DNA from: Lactobacillus acidophilus | GTDB lineage: Bacteria > Bacillota > Bacilli > Lactobacillales > Lactobacillaceae | NCBI RefSeq assembly: GCF_034298135.1 | Contig: NZ_CP139575.1 | Location: forward strand, 1,240,001-1,304,000 | DNA length: 64,000 nucleotides | Direction of reading: 5' to 3' | Part shown: positions 50,276 through 64,000 of the stretch, in pieces | Layout of the letters: every line of letters starts with the position of its first letter | Numbering within the stretch: the stretch's first letter is position 1 | Made by a program: the position numbers and the translations under genes | The notes under the pieces: generated by a model | Told to the model about the DNA's origin: nothing | Databases searched by the model: none | Seen by the model: only the letters and a program-made list of their open reading frames with translations

Positions 50276-51706
50276 TTAACGACTTTGCAATTCTTGGTTA
50301 AGTAACTTATTAACCATCTTAGGGTTAGCCTTACCACGAGTTTGCTTCATGATTTGACCAACTAAGAAACCAATTGCACGATCCTTACCATTCTTGAAGT
50401 CTTCAACTGATTGAGGGTTATCATCAACAACCTTCTTAACCATTGGTTCCAAGACAGAAGTATCTGACAATTGAACCATGCCATTGTCTTCAACGTACTT
50501 CTTAGGATCAGTACCGTTAGCAACAGTTTCAGCAAAGACCTTCTTAGCGATCTTAGATGAAATAGTACCATCTTGGATCAACTTAATCATCTTAGCTAAG
50601 TTTTCTGGCGTAAGCTTGATATCTTCTAAGCTTACACGGTTATCATTCAAATAACCATTTACTTGAGTATTCATCCAGTTAGCCGCAAGAGTTGGATCTG
50701 CACCAGCTGCTACAGCTGCATCGAAGAAGTCTGAACTTTCCTTAGTTTGAAGCAAAACATTAGCATCATATGGCTTCAAACCAAATTTGTTTACATAGTC
50801 ATCGTAACGATCGAATGGACTCTTTGGAAGTTCCTTAGCAATTTGGTCAATCCATTCTTGACTAATATGATCAGGTGCAATATCTGGTTCTGGGAAGTAA
50901 CGGTAGTCGGAAGCACCTTCCTTAACACGTTCCAAAACAGTCTTACCAGTAGCCTCGTCAAAACGACGAGTTGAAAGTTGAATATGACCACCAGCTAAAA
51001 GAACTTGTTCTTGACGCTTTTCTTCGTACGCAAGTGAACGTCTTACGTGGTCAAATGAGTTCAAGTTCTTCATTTCAACCTTAGTACCAAGTTCCTTTTG
51101 ACCTGCAGGACGGATAGAAATGTTGGTATCAACACGCATTGAACCTTCTTCCATCTTAACGTCAGAAGCACCAGTAAATTGAACAATCTTACGCAACTTT
51201 TCAAGGTATGCGTAAGCTTCTTCTGGATCTTCCATGTCAGGTTCAGAAACAACTTCAAGAAGTGGAACACCCTGACGGTTTAAGTCAACGTATGAGTAAC
51301 CATTAGTTCCGTGAGTGTTCTTACCGGCATCTTCTTCGATGTGCATTTCATGAATACCGATTCTCTTCTTCTTGCCACGAACTTCAACTTCAATATAACC
51401 ATCACGAGCAAGTGGTTGGAAGAACTGAGTAATCTGGTAAGCCTTTGGGTTATCAGGATAGAAGTAGTTCTTACGGTCAAAGTGAGTAGTTGGCAAAATA
51501 TGTGAATGTGTTGCTAAAGCAACCATAATACCTAAGCGGTAAACATTCTTGTTAACCATTGGCAAGGTACCAGGCATGGCCCAGTCAATAACATTAGTCT
51601 CCGTGTTTTGCTCAGCACCGTAGGTTACTGGTGAAGGAGAGAAAATCTTGCTCTTTGTCTTTAATTCGAAGTGGACTTCAAGTCCGATAGTCGATTTAAA
51701 ATTCAT
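50276..51706 (-). CDS. gatB: Aspartyl/glutamyl-tRNA amidotransferase subunit B
   Basis: 476 residues. N-terminal [19 protein letters not shown] and the GatB signature [36 protein letters not shown] mark the amidotransferase cradle domain; the C-terminal Yqey/tail domain is from about 330. With GatA and GatC it converts Glu-tRNA-Gln and Asp-tRNA-Asn to the amide forms. Four bases after gatA in the operon. Confidence 0.97.
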   Translation of the reverse strand: MNFKSTIGLEVHFELKTKSKIFSPSPVTYGAEQNTETNVIDWAMPGTLPMVNKNVYRLGIMVALATHSHILPTTHFDRKNYFYPDNPKAYQITQFFQPLARDGYIEVEVRGKKKRIGIHEMHIEEDAGKNTHGTNGYSYVDLNRQGVPLLEVVSEPDMEDPEEAYAYLEKLRKIVQFTGASDVKMEEGSMRVDTNISIRPAGQKELGTKVEMKNLNSFDHVRRSLAYEEKRQEQVLLAGGHIQLSTRRFDEATGKTVLERVKEGASDYRYFPEPDIAPDHISQEWIDQIAKELPKSPFDRYDDYVNKFGLKPYDANVLLQTKESSDFFDAAVAAGADPTLAANWMNTQVNGYLNDNRVSLEDIKLTPENLAKMIKLIQDGTISSKIAKKVFAETVANGTDPKKYVEDNGMVQLSDTSVLEPMVKKVVDDNPQSVEDFKNGKDRAIGFLVGQIMKQTRGKANPKMVNKLLNQELQSR

Positions 51707-51710
51707 TCAA

Positions 51711-53150
51711 TTAGTCCTCCATTCCAGTTGGTGTTTTTTCATAAAACTTGTTAGTACGTTCAATAAAGTCAGCAGTCTTGAAGATACTACCTTCATCAAA
51801 ACGCTTAGCCATAATTTGTAAGCCGACAGGCATACCATCAACTAAACCAGCTGGAACACTAGCTGCAGGAATACCTGCTAAGTTAGCAGAAATAGTTAAA
51901 ATATCGTTGTTGTACATCTTGATTGGGTCAGAAACTTCTTCACCAATACCAAATGCAGGTTCAGTAGTAGTTGGTCCAACGATTACATCATTTTCAGCAA
52001 AGATCTTGTCAAAGTCATCGCAAATTAAAGTTCTAACCTTAGCAGCTTGTCTAAAGAATCTGTCGTATGAACCAGCTGAAAGGGCAAATGAACCAAGCAT
52101 AATACGACGCTTAATTTCTGTACCAAAACCTTCAGAACGTGACTTAACATAAACCTCAAGCAAGTTCTTAGTGTCCTTAGCACGATAACCATAACGGATA
52201 CCATCGTATCTTTGTAAGTTTGATGAAGCTTCACTTGAAGCGATGATGTAATAGTCCGGAACAGCGTACTTAGTATGTGGTAATGATACTTCGTTGATAA
52301 TTGCACCAGCATCCTTTAAAGTATCAATTTGCTTTTGAATAACTTCACGCATTTCACCACTAACTGCATCCATGTATTCTTTAGGAACAGCTACGCGAAG
52401 GCCCTTAACATCTTGACCAATGAACTTAGTAAAGTCAGGAACTTCACGAACTGATACAGTTGAATCATGTTCATCGCCACCAGCAATAACGTTTAATACT
52501 TCTGCTGAATCCTTAACGCGCTTAGTCATTACACCGATTTGATCAAGTGAAGAACCAAATGCGATAAGACCCCAACGAGATACACGGCCATATGTTGGCT
52601 TAATACCAAAAATACCGTTAAATGCTGCAGGTTGACGAATTGAACCACCAGTATCTGATCCAAGTGCTGCAACAACTTGACCACCAGCAACAGCTGCTGC
52701 TGAACCACCAGATGAACCACCTGGAACCTTATCTAAGTTCCATGGATTGTGAGTAGCACCATAATATGAGTGTTCAGTTGATGAACCCATAGCAAACTCA
52801 TCCATGTTGGTCTTACCTACAAAAGTTGCTCCAGCCTTCTTAAGCTTAGAAATAACTGTTGCATCGTACATTGGCATGTAGTTGTACAACATATGACTTG
52901 CAGCAGTAGTCTTAACACCATTAGTGATGATGTTATCCTTAATAGCAATTGGAATACCTGCTAACTTGCTCTTTGAGTAGTCAAGGTTTTCTGCAGGCTT
53001 TGCATCATCCAAAACAGTGATCCAAGCATTTAACTTCTTATCAGTTTCCTTAATGTTTGCCACAGTGTCTTTAGCTAATTTATCTGCTGATAATTCACCG
53101 CTGGCAAGCTTTTTGTTTAATGAATCAATATTTTCGTTTAAGTAATTCAT
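51711..53150 (-). CDS. gatA: Aspartyl/glutamyl-tRNA amidotransferase subunit A
   Basis: 479 residues. Amidase-signature enzyme: catalytic Lys in IPIAIKDNI, and the Gly/Ser loop [31 protein letters not shown] with both catalytic serines. It hydrolyses glutamine to provide ammonia to GatB. Its ATG overlaps the gatC stop by one base. Codons are strongly biased, as in the neighbouring gatB, so expression is high. Confidence 0.97.
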   Translation of the reverse strand: MNYLNENIDSLNKKLASGELSADKLAKDTVANIKETDKKLNAWITVLDDAKPAENLDYSKSKLAGIPIAIKDNIITNGVKTTAASHMLYNYMPMYDATVISKLKKAGATFVGKTNMDEFAMGSSTEHSYYGATHNPWNLDKVPGGSSGGSAAAVAGGQVVAALGSDTGGSIRQPAAFNGIFGIKPTYGRVSRWGLIAFGSSLDQIGVMTKRVKDSAEVLNVIAGGDEHDSTVSVREVPDFTKFIGQDVKGLRVAVPKEYMDAVSGEMREVIQKQIDTLKDAGAIINEVSLPHTKYAVPDYYIIASSEASSNLQRYDGIRYGYRAKDTKNLLEVYVKSRSEGFGTEIKRRIMLGSFALSAGSYDRFFRQAAKVRTLICDDFDKIFAENDVIVGPTTTEPAFGIGEEVSDPIKMYNNDILTISANLAGIPAASVPAGLVDGMPVGLQIMAKRFDEGSIFKTADFIERTNKFYEKTPTGMED

Positions 53151-53458
53151 TACTCATCCTCATCCTTATTAATAATTACAGGAACCTTAATGTAACCGTT
53201 AGCCTTTTCAGGAACGTTTTCCATTAATGTTTCTCTAGTTTGTCCTTGCCAGTGTTCAGGAATGTCTTCTCTGAAGACAGTGTCACGATCAACAACTTGA
53301 ACGGTTTCCTCAACGCCTTCAGTATCAACTTCACTAAGTTGATCAGCCATATTAATGATTGATCCCATTTGATCAGTAAATTTATCTAATTCTTCCTCAT
53401 TAAACGCAAGTCGCGAAAGAGTCGCAACGTGTTTAATAGTATCTTTGGTGATTTCCAC
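53150..53458 (-). CDS. gatC: Aspartyl/glutamyl-tRNA amidotransferase subunit C
   Basis: 102 residues. [18 protein letters not shown], followed by the helix [17 protein letters not shown], is the usual GatC sequence. It stabilises the GatAB complex. Directly before gatA, eleven bases after the camS gene. Confidence 0.96.
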   Translation of the reverse strand: MEITKDTIKHVATLSRLAFNEEELDKFTDQMGSIINMADQLSEVDTEGVEETVQVVDRDTVFREDIPEHWQGQTRETLMENVPEKANGYIKVPVIINKDEDE

Positions 53459-53469
53459 GCAAATACCTC

Positions 53470-54618
53470 CTATTCGCCGCCATAAACATGGACTTGATAA
53501 TCACTATCGCCGGTTTCTTTTGCAATTAATGCTTGTACGTCATCAACTGATCCAATCTTGATTTCAATTGGAATATTGTTCGGCAAATATTTCTTCGCTG
53601 TTGATAAGGTTAAACGAGTAAAACTTTGAATTTGCTCATAACCATAAAACTGGGTCGTAATTGAAATATTTTCTTGAGCCAGCTTGCCATTATCATAACG
53701 CAAAGTTGCCGTTACTCCACTAATATTAGGGAAGTAATTTTGAATTGCCGTCTTAAAATCATTGAAATGAGATGCGTCGTCGCTATTAATTGCTTTTTCA
53801 TTACCAGTTGTCGGTAAAACTTGCATTTTTTCCGACATGGATTTCCATTTAGTTATTTTACTACTATTAGCGGCCGCTGTCCCGTAAGCAAAGTAAGTTC
53901 CGCCAACTAATGAATCTTTTCCTGTTTTAGAGAATAATCCAATGGTAATTGGAATATTCTTCAAGCTCTTACGCTTACGCAAACGAGCCACAATTTCATT
54001 AGCTATTTTCTCACCTTGAGCACGCTGGGTAGCTTTGGAAATATCAGTTTGAAATTCTGCACCATCACGCTTTTTTTGGTAATAGTCAACGGAATTCATT
54101 GCTAAGCCAAGACTCATACCACCTAATTGATACTTAGAACCTGAACCAGTTAAATAATCTTGCTCAACAATTTCTTCTAAATAAATTGGATTTCTAGTAT
54201 CAGTTCCAGTCTTACCATTATTGACTGGATTTAATCCTTGAGGATTAGTCTTTGATTTTCTGGTTAACCAATCAGTTACAGTTGAAGTATCCAGTTGTTG
54301 TCCTTCTTGGAAAACATACTGATTAGTTGAGAATTGATTCTTAGAAATTTGAATCAAGCCACGTTCTAATTCTCTTGTATCAACTGAATTATCATTATCG
54401 GTTGCTGTTAAACCAGCAATTGGACTAACTACATAGCGTCCATTTTTCAATAAAACAGAATAGCCACTATTACCGGTATTAGTTGTTTGATAACTCTTTT
54501 TCTTAGTTGTTGAAGTAGTAGTTGCATTATTCGCTAAACTAGAGTCTTTCAATCTCCCACAACCAGTTAAAGTAATGGCTATCCCTGCTAAAGCCATAAT
54601 TTGCAAATATTTTTTCAC
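53470..54618 (-). CDS. camS: CamS family sex-pheromone-type lipoprotein
   Basis: 382 residues. Signal peptide with lipobox LTGC (Cys20). CamS domain: [33 protein letters not shown] and [19 protein letters not shown]. In enterococci the cleaved signal peptide is a pheromone; in lactobacilli the function of this lipoprotein is not known. It is normally found, as here, between ligA and gatC. Ligand or role cannot be inferred. Confidence 0.9.
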   Translation of the reverse strand: MKKYLQIMALAGIAITLTGCGRLKDSSLANNATTTSTTKKKSYQTTNTGNSGYSVLLKNGRYVVSPIAGLTATDNDNSVDTRELERGLIQISKNQFSTNQYVFQEGQQLDTSTVTDWLTRKSKTNPQGLNPVNNGKTGTDTRNPIYLEEIVEQDYLTGSGSKYQLGGMSLGLAMNSVDYYQKKRDGAEFQTDISKATQRAQGEKIANEIVARLRKRKSLKNIPITIGLFSKTGKDSLVGGTYFAYGTAAANSSKITKWKSMSEKMQVLPTTGNEKAINSDDASHFNDFKTAIQNYFPNISGVTATLRYDNGKLAQENISITTQFYGYEQIQSFTRLTLSTAKKYLPNNIPIEIKIGSVDDVQALIAKETGDSDYQVHVYGGE

Positions 54619-54632
54619 AATAATTGTCCCTT

Positions 54633-58912
<4,280 letters not shown>

Positions 58913-58966
58913 TATTGTCCCCTTCACAAAAAATAATTCTTTTAATAGTAACTGAAATATTATACC

Positions 58967-58997
58967 AAAAAAGCAACGATCATTTCGTTGCTTTAAT
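58967..58997 (-). terminator. Terminator after the glucosaminidase gene
   Basis: AAAGCAACGA / TCGTTGCTTT stem followed by TTT on the minus strand, just after the stop at 59000. Confidence 0.8.
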
Positions 58998-58999
58998 CA

Positions 59000-59647
59000 T
59001 TACTTATCATATTTTTCTAGATCAAATTGTTCAATTAAATTGATCAACTTATCTGCATAATCTGGATCCGTCGCATAGCCATCTGTTACTAATGCTTTAG
59101 CCTGTGTCTTATAATCTTTAGACGCTAAAACGTGCTTATATTGGTCGTGATTCCACGTTGTCCCATTCTGGAATAATCTAGCATGGGCTCTGATTGAAGC
59201 CTCATATGAGTCATATATTTGAAAACGAGCCTTAACAGTGATCCACTTTCCTTTAACATATTCTTTGGTCGTCATCACAGCCGAAGTATTTGGATTGGTC
59301 CCCTTAACGCCAAACAAATTGTTATATTTTTGCGACAAATCACTTTGACCATAATTACTTTCAAGGCAAGCTTGAGCAATCGTGATACTCGGCAATAAAT
59401 CGTATGACTTATCTACTGCTTGTGCAATCGGGCCAACTTTTTTGATAAAATCTTTTTTCTGCTTTAATAATTTTGCTGCTTCTTGTTCTCGCTGCAGCTG
59501 TGCTTGTCTAATCTGCTCTGATTGAATCGCATATCTTCTATAATAACGAAAGCCAATAAAGGCTACAAGCAAGACAAACAAAATAATAAATGCGCGAACA
59601 ACAATTTTTACACTTTTGGGTATTCTTGATTTATGCTTTTTTGCCAT
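59000..59647 (-). CDS. Membrane-anchored glucosaminidase-domain protein
   Basis: 215 residues. Basic N-terminus, one membrane helix (about 15-33), a Gln/Glu/Lys-rich stalk (about 40-65), then a family 73-type peptidoglycan hydrolase: LPSITIAQACLESNYGQSD (catalytic Glu in ACLES), KYNNLFGVKG and DSYEASIRAHARLF. It would cut cell-wall glycan strands while anchored in the membrane. Single gene upstream of pcrA, separated from it by the terminator. Confidence 0.92.
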   Translation of the reverse strand: MAKKHKSRIPKSVKIVVRAFIILFVLLVAFIGFRYYRRYAIQSEQIRQAQLQREQEAAKLLKQKKDFIKKVGPIAQAVDKSYDLLPSITIAQACLESNYGQSDLSQKYNNLFGVKGTNPNTSAVMTTKEYVKGKWITVKARFQIYDSYEASIRAHARLFQNGTTWNHDQYKHVLASKDYKTQAKALVTDGYATDPDYADKLINLIEQFDLEKYDK

Positions 59648-59699
59648 AATTTCTATTCCTTTAATTTCATTAATTAAAGTATAACCGATTTTTAGGTAA

Positions 59700-59730
59700 A
59701 AAAAAGAAGTCGCTTACTGCGACTTCTAAT
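59700..59730 (-). terminator. Terminator after tRNA-Leu
   Basis: AGAAGTCGC / GCGACTTCT stem with a four- to six-base loop followed by seven or more T on the minus strand, immediately after the tRNA. Confidence 0.9.
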
Positions 59731-59818
59731 TGGTGCGGGCGAGAAGACTCGAACTTCCACGATCTAAAGCGATCACAAGATCCTTAGTCTTGCGCGTCTG
59801 CCATTCCGCCACGCCCGC
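59731..59818 (-). tRNA. tRNA-Leu (anticodon AAG)
   Basis: Acceptor GCGGGCG / CGCCCGC with A73 and an encoded CCA, anticodon stem CAAGA / TCTTG with loop CTAAGGA, long variable arm, T loop AGTTCGAGTCT. Confidence 0.94.
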
Positions 59819-59891
59819 GGCACATCAACTATAATAGACTAAAAAAAGGAGATATGCAAGAAAAAATTGAAATATTTTTAATTTTTTTGCT

Positions 59892-60353
59892 TTATTTTTG
59901 AAAGCTTTGCTCTAAATGTAGGCGTCCCTTGCATTTTCCACACCGATATCTTTGGATATTAATGCGACGAATGCGGAAATATTTTAGTCTGCAGCTTTCA
60001 CAAACATATAAATACCGATATTTTTTTCTACGCTTTAATCCAATATCTGGAGCATAACGACTACCACCAACTCGTTTAAGTAAAATTTTAAAGTCATAGT
60101 CTTTATGCCTAAAACCTCGGCCTAATAAATGTAAATGATAATGCGTTAATTCGTGTTTAATTATACCAATCAAATCTTGATAATATTTTTCTTCTAAAAA
60201 ATGGGCGTTAATCTCAATATGATGATCATCTAAATGATATCGTCCGCCGGTCGTTGTCATACGACGATTAATTTTTACTTCATGCAAAAAGGGACGCTTA
60301 AAATAGTCCCTAGAAATTTGCTCTGTTAATCTTTGTAATTCTTCTTGATTCAT
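59892..60353 (-). CDS. SprT-like zinc metallopeptidase family protein
   Basis: 153 residues from ATG 60353, which overlaps the stop of the glycosyltransferase gene by four bases (ATGA). Metal site HELTHYHLHLLGRGFRHK (HExxH plus the third His), and a zinc ribbon C-terminus with CESCRLKYF ... CGKCKGRL. This is the bacterial SprT/YdcK-like family; related eukaryotic Spartan cuts DNA-protein crosslinks, the bacterial role is not established. Unexpected partner for a sugar cluster, probably only co-transcribed. Confidence 0.9.
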   Translation of the reverse strand: MNQEELQRLTEQISRDYFKRPFLHEVKINRRMTTTGGRYHLDDHHIEINAHFLEEKYYQDLIGIIKHELTHYHLHLLGRGFRHKDYDFKILLKRVGGSRYAPDIGLKRRKKYRYLYVCESCRLKYFRIRRINIQRYRCGKCKGRLHLEQSFQK

Positions 60354-61048
60354 CGAATCCACTTGGCATATAACCCTGCCTCTTTAGGTGTATTAATATG
60401 ACGCTTAAGGAAAGTGACAAGTTTATGTTTAAATGAATGTTTTCCGTTCATCCAAGTTCCCGTAAATAAGTGAATCGAAAGTGAGTTAACAGACGGATTA
60501 CATAAAACGCCATCTGGATAAACATGAATACCTTCCTTTAATTCCTGTTCCTTGTTACCAATCTTTAAACCATACCGATCAATCAGCATATCAGTAACGG
60601 AAACACTATTTACGCCTGCCATTTGATTATTTACATCATATTCAAAATTACGATCTTTATAATAATCAAGGATATCCTGCATAAATGGATGCCCTTTTTC
60701 TGCGCCAAAAATTGCAGCCGAAAGATAATTGTTGTTTTCAAAGCCAATAAAGGCCTTGTTATCAAGCAAAGGCGTCAGACTAGCAATTACACGCACATCT
60801 GTATCTAAATAAATCCCACCTTGTTCATAGATAGCTTTAGCACGAATATAATCTGAAACAAAAGCCCACTTTTTTGCCTTATAAGCTTGCTCAATGTACT
60901 TATTTTCGTGCATATCAAAATTATCTTCATTCCACTCAATAAATTGATAATCAGGTAATTTTTCCTTCCAAGTGGCAATACACTCTTGGATCAACTTAGA
61001 CTTTGGATTATGACCTACCCAAACGTAATGGATGATTTTTGGAATCAT
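60350..61048 (-). CDS. Glycosyltransferase (GT32 / DXD sugar-binding)
   Basis: 232 residues. IPKIIHYVWVG at the N-terminus and YEQGGIYLDTDVRVI with the DTD metal/nucleotide-sugar motif near residue 80 are typical of Gly_transf_sug (OCH1-like) enzymes for capsular or wall polysaccharide. Third gene of the surface cluster: glycerophosphotransferase, flippase, glycosyltransferase, then SprT. Donor and acceptor sugars are unknown. Confidence 0.92.
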   Translation of the reverse strand: MIPKIIHYVWVGHNPKSKLIQECIATWKEKLPDYQFIEWNEDNFDMHENKYIEQAYKAKKWAFVSDYIRAKAIYEQGGIYLDTDVRVIASLTPLLDNKAFIGFENNNYLSAAIFGAEKGHPFMQDILDYYKDRNFEYDVNNQMAGVNSVSVTDMLIDRYGLKIGNKEQELKEGIHVYPDGVLCNPSVNSLSIHLFTGTWMNGKHSFKHKLVTFLKRHINTPKEAGLYAKWIR

Positions 61049-61050
61049 TT

Positions 61051-62481
61051 TTAACCTCTTTTAAAGAAATTCTTGAATAATTTAATAATGTCTTCGTTAA
61101 AGTCGAGCTTTAATGCAAACATCAAAAGCATATAAACTAGCAACATCACAATTGATTTAAATGCCATATTGAAAAAGGCCGATGAAATAAAGTTAGGCAT
61201 AAACATCCCAATGGTAAGAGTGATTAATGCAATTAAAATATATTTAGGAACATCGTGAAAAACATATGTAAAACTATAGCCGTCACGCACAACCCATAAA
61301 CGTAGAACTAATACTACGGCTTCTGTAATTAAAATTGCAATCATCGCACCTGCTGCACCATACGGCCGATCTAGAACATAACTTAAAATAATTTCTAAAA
61401 TTGCACCAATAACTACAGGAAAAGCATAATCCTTATCACGTCTATTGGCTAGGGCAAATTGATTGGCAAAAACACCACCGGTTGGAATCATGATAATAGT
61501 CAAAGTGAACCAAAACATCAACGGTGTCATCGGAATATATTTAGTGCCAAAAAAGAATGGTACGAATTGTTTAGTATTTGCCATAATAATTACAGCAAAT
61601 AAAGTTCCTAGCATCACTGTAGCTTCTAGCGACTTTTTCATCACAACCTTTTGTGATTCTTCATCTTCACTGGCCATTTTAGGCATGATTACCAAGGAAA
61701 TGCTAGTAATTACTCCTAAAATCATATTAGAAATTCGCTGTGAATTATCATAAAAAGAAACTTGGGTAGAACTTGAAAAAAGACCCAAAATTGGCTTATC
61801 TAATGATGTATAAATTTGGGTAGCGATTTGCGGAATCATTAAAGTTCCAATCGCAATAGCATTCTTCTTAAATTTATAAAAATGCGCTACTGGTCGACCC
61901 ACATAACGGTGAATATCAAACCAAAAGACAAAAGAACCTAGCATTGTAGAAACAGACATAATCAGTAAATATTTCCACAAATCTGCTGGTGATTTTACCC
62001 ATAGCAAAATTAAAACAACACTAACCAGCTTTACAGCAGTATTTTTTAAAACAACTCTACCAAAGTCGGCTAATCCTTGGAAAAACCAAGAAATATCTAC
62101 CTGAGCAGAAATTAAGTATGGCACCATAAGTAAAAGGTAAAACCAGTATTGAATATGAAAAATAGTAGTTACTAAAATAGTAATTACAATCGTAATTGCG
62201 CCAGCAATACCTTGAAAATACCACAAGCCCCAAAATGCTCTAGTTAATTCTTCCTGTGTTCCGTATGTACGCGTTCTTGAAATCGTCCGCATCCCCACAT
62301 AAGACACAGAAAGGATACAAAAAATCATCAAAAACTGTACAGTGTTATTAACGCTACTATAAATACCATATGTCTTAGGTCCCAAAACTCTGGATAGATA
62401 TGGAACGGTAATCAGAGGAACTAATACAATAAAGATCTGATAAACCGCATTATACAAAATATTTAAAAATGTTTTGCGCAA
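61051..62481 (-). CDS. Polysaccharide flippase (Wzx/MOP family)
   Basis: 476 residues, about 12-14 hydrophobic helices. Family features: N-terminal NILYNAVYQIFIVLVPLIT followed by PYLSRVLGPKTYGIYSSV, and TQIYTSLDKPILGLFSS in the middle. It should carry a lipid-linked sugar unit across the membrane. Two bases before the glycosyltransferase gene and five after the glycerophosphotransferase gene, so one operon. Confidence 0.93.
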   Translation of the reverse strand: MRKTFLNILYNAVYQIFIVLVPLITVPYLSRVLGPKTYGIYSSVNNTVQFLMIFCILSVSYVGMRTISRTRTYGTQEELTRAFWGLWYFQGIAGAITIVITILVTTIFHIQYWFYLLLMVPYLISAQVDISWFFQGLADFGRVVLKNTAVKLVSVVLILLWVKSPADLWKYLLIMSVSTMLGSFVFWFDIHRYVGRPVAHFYKFKKNAIAIGTLMIPQIATQIYTSLDKPILGLFSSSTQVSFYDNSQRISNMILGVITSISLVIMPKMASEDEESQKVVMKKSLEATVMLGTLFAVIIMANTKQFVPFFFGTKYIPMTPLMFWFTLTIIMIPTGGVFANQFALANRRDKDYAFPVVIGAILEIILSYVLDRPYGAAGAMIAILITEAVVLVLRLWVVRDGYSFTYVFHDVPKYILIALITLTIGMFMPNFISSAFFNMAFKSIVMLLVYMLLMFALKLDFNEDIIKLFKNFFKRG

Positions 62482-62485
62482 TATT

Positions 62486-63640
62486 TTATCCCCTATATTC
62501 CTGTGTCATGTATTTAAAGACATTTTCACAATATGAATCGCCATGAACCTGATTAGTTAAATTTAACCAGTATATACGACGGTTAACGATCTGTTGATTA
62601 TCTAAATGATCAAGATTATTAATTAATTCTTGCTCAGAATTTACACTAATGCCCGGCGTAATTTCACTATATGGCCCCATTAAAAGACCACGCGTTTTTT
62701 CATATTGTTTCAAAAAGTTAGTTACAAATACAATTGGTTTATTTAAATGCAAGTAATCGAAATAAATTGATGAAAAATCAGTCATTAAGAAATCAGTATC
62801 GCCTAATAATTCATATAAATCATAATTGTGGTCAAACAAGTAATCATTGTTTAAAAAGGAAATATTGGAATACTGACTCTTGAAGTTATCGAACAAGCGC
62901 ATTTCATAGGGATGCAACTTAACAATTAAATACTGATGGCGTTTTTTTAGTTCTTTATTTAGCTTTTCACCGTCAAAATCAGCAAAAGCAAAAAAGTTCC
63001 CCTCTTTAATCTTTTGCATAATTGATTTATCTTCAAGCTCATATCTAAAAGTTGGCATATAAATACCAATTGCTGCTTGTTCATCTTCTTGATCAAATAA
63101 GTCTTTTAACAATTCTTTTTTAGAAATAACTGGTTTGGACAAGAGATCCAATCTAGGAAAGCCTAATTTTTGATATTTCTTTGACTCAATTGCCATGCAG
63201 GCGCTCATCAATGTTTCATATAAATCTGAACTTGAAGCAACAATATCAGCATTCTTATGCCATAATTTTTCATTACGTTTATTGTCTTTATACCGCGTAT
63301 TGTTAGCCATGATTCCCATTCTCTTCAATGGAACGCCATGCCATAGTTGCACATTTATTTGATGTTTACGTACTTTAAATGGCTGGTGCGTTGTAATCAC
63401 GTAACGCGCTGCGCCAATCTTTTGCCAAGTTTCCCATTTAAGATGTGATGACGGCCACGGTTCGACTAAGGTCACATTAAATTCTGGATGGTTGATTAGT
63501 AGCCATTTATAAAAAGCATAACCATTAGAGCCTGAACGACCTGATCCATTTAAGACAACTACGTTATTGTCCTCCATAGTGGTAAATCTACTTAAAAATT
63601 TCATCCAGGCTAAATAAAGACGAAATAAAAAACTCTTCAT
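62486..63640 (-). CDS. CDP-glycerol glycerophosphotransferase family protein
   Basis: 384 residues. TagB/TagF-type domain: VQLWHGVPLKRMG with catalytic His (about 120), then LIVKLHPYEM (second His) and LMTDFSSIYFDYLHLNKPIVF (Asp-Ser-Ser at the CDP site). Such enzymes transfer glycerol- or ribitol-phosphate to a wall polymer or to an exported polysaccharide. Shorter than the polymerase TagF, closer to primer-type enzymes (TagB). First gene of the surface cluster; own start ATG after AGGAAGTTACTAC. Confidence 0.9.
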   Translation of the reverse strand: MKSFLFRLYLAWMKFLSRFTTMEDNNVVVLNGSGRSGSNGYAFYKWLLINHPEFNVTLVEPWPSSHLKWETWQKIGAARYVITTHQPFKVRKHQINVQLWHGVPLKRMGIMANNTRYKDNKRNEKLWHKNADIVASSSDLYETLMSACMAIESKKYQKLGFPRLDLLSKPVISKKELLKDLFDQEDEQAAIGIYMPTFRYELEDKSIMQKIKEGNFFAFADFDGEKLNKELKKRHQYLIVKLHPYEMRLFDNFKSQYSNISFLNNDYLFDHNYDLYELLGDTDFLMTDFSSIYFDYLHLNKPIVFVTNFLKQYEKTRGLLMGPYSEITPGISVNSEQELINNLDHLDNQQIVNRRIYWLNLTNQVHGDSYCENVFKYMTQEYRG

Positions 63641-63680
63641 TGTAGTAACTTCCTCAAAATAATCTTACTTTTAAGAATAC

Positions 63681-63713
63681 AAAAAAAGCTTGAGAAACCT
63701 CAAGCTTTTTTCT
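63681..63713. terminator. Terminator after the cation ATPase gene
   Basis: AAAAAAAGCTTGAG / CTCAAGCTTTTTT hairpin between the ATPase stop (63731) and the start region of the glycerophosphotransferase gene on the same strand. Confidence 0.85.
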
Positions 63714-63730
63714 CTATTTTTTGTCAAACT

Positions 63731-64000
63731 TTATTCTTTACCGGCTTTTCTCTGGAAGAATTTAACAATTTCTACAATTAAGATCATGCAGATACCAGCA
63801 ATTAAAACTACAAGCCATTGTGCACCATCAAGTTCGGTAACGTCAAAGAACTTTGTCATAAATGGTAATTCAACAGCTGACATAATTAAAGCAGCAATGA
63901 TAATCGCGCCATTAAACCATTTATTAGCAAATGTATGTTTACTGAAAATTGATTGGTGGATGTACTTGGAGTTAATTGCATGGAATAACTGAATTAAACC
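63731..64000 (-). CDS. Cation-transporting P-type ATPase (C-terminal end)
   Basis: Only the last 89 residues are inside the window. They contain SIFSKHTFANKWFNGAI, ALIMSAVELPFMTKFFDV, and LVVLIAGICMILIVEIVKFF: the last two to three membrane helices of the Cation_ATPase_C domain of Ca2+-type (PacL-like) P-type ATPases, ending in a short basic tail. The catalytic part lies beyond 64000. Confidence 0.85.
   Translation of the reverse strand, partial: GLIQLFHAINSKYIHQSIFSKHTFANKWFNGAIIIAALIMSAVELPFMTKFFDVTELDGAQWLVVLIAGICMILIVEIVKFFQRKAGKE

Overview
The window looks like a chromosome segment of a low-GC Lactobacillus of the acidophilus/helveticus/crispatus type. This is inferred from the AT-rich sequence, strong Shine-Dalgarno sites, T-box and PyrR leaders, two EmrB-type exporters, an oleate hydratase and the gene order pcrA-ligA-camS-gatCAB-dagK. 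No rRNA is present and the species cannot be fixed from sequence alone.

Layout. 1-8.8 kb: end of a Kup potassium transporter, rbsK-rpiA, a HIT/GalT-like enzyme, an orphan sugar-binding lipoprotein, an unknown gene coupled to an alpha/beta hydrolase, and a four-gene polar amino-acid ABC operon behind a T-box. 9.4-15.9 kb: uridine kinase, a TPP-riboswitch-controlled YkoE, a MarR-controlled heterodimeric ABC exporter, and an orphan paralogue of the amino-acid binding protein. 15.9-26.4 kb: ABC-F protein, M42 peptidase, AEC carrier, two MFS exporters, a frameshifted HAD phosphatase, and pyrR-uraA behind a PyrR attenuator. 26.4-29.8 kb: a decayed ABC transporter, an aldo/keto reductase fused to a repressor remnant, and a GNAT protein. 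29.8-30.3 kb: a compact locus with every element of a type I toxin-antitoxin module of the Fst/par kind. 30.3-35.9 kb: oleate hydratase with a divergent TetR regulator, a CPBP protease, a second EmrB-type exporter, four tRNAs and a GNAT protein. 36.0-39.8 kb: a phage portal fragment fused to two broken serine recombinases, then a broken racemase. 39.8-44.7 kb: a UDG-like protein and a metal P-type ATPase operon that encodes its own FLP/FNR-type regulator, with FNR-like boxes upstream of the operon and of a neighbouring broken gene. 44.9-64 kb: RlmD, a T-box-controlled NhaC-type carrier, a BI-1 protein, the pcrA-to-dagK housekeeping operon, a glucosaminidase, tRNA-Leu, a cell-surface polysaccharide cluster, and the end of a cation P-type ATPase.

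The strongest hunt results are: (1) the toxin-antitoxin locus at 29.9-30.26 kb, where a 49-residue hydrophobic/basic peptide has its start site repeated near the start of a convergent RNA that has its own promoter and shares a bidirectional terminator; (2) the FLP circuit, where the regulator has Cys5 and Cys102 and an FNR-type recognition helix, and a near-consensus box sits about 41 bases upstream of the predicted start of its own operon; (3) several RNA- or repressor-controlled transporters whose control sites can be read directly. The window also carries many broken genes (HAD, ABC transporter, portal, two recombinases, racemase, EF-hand protein, XRE fragment). This points to genome decay, or in the single-base cases possibly to sequence error.
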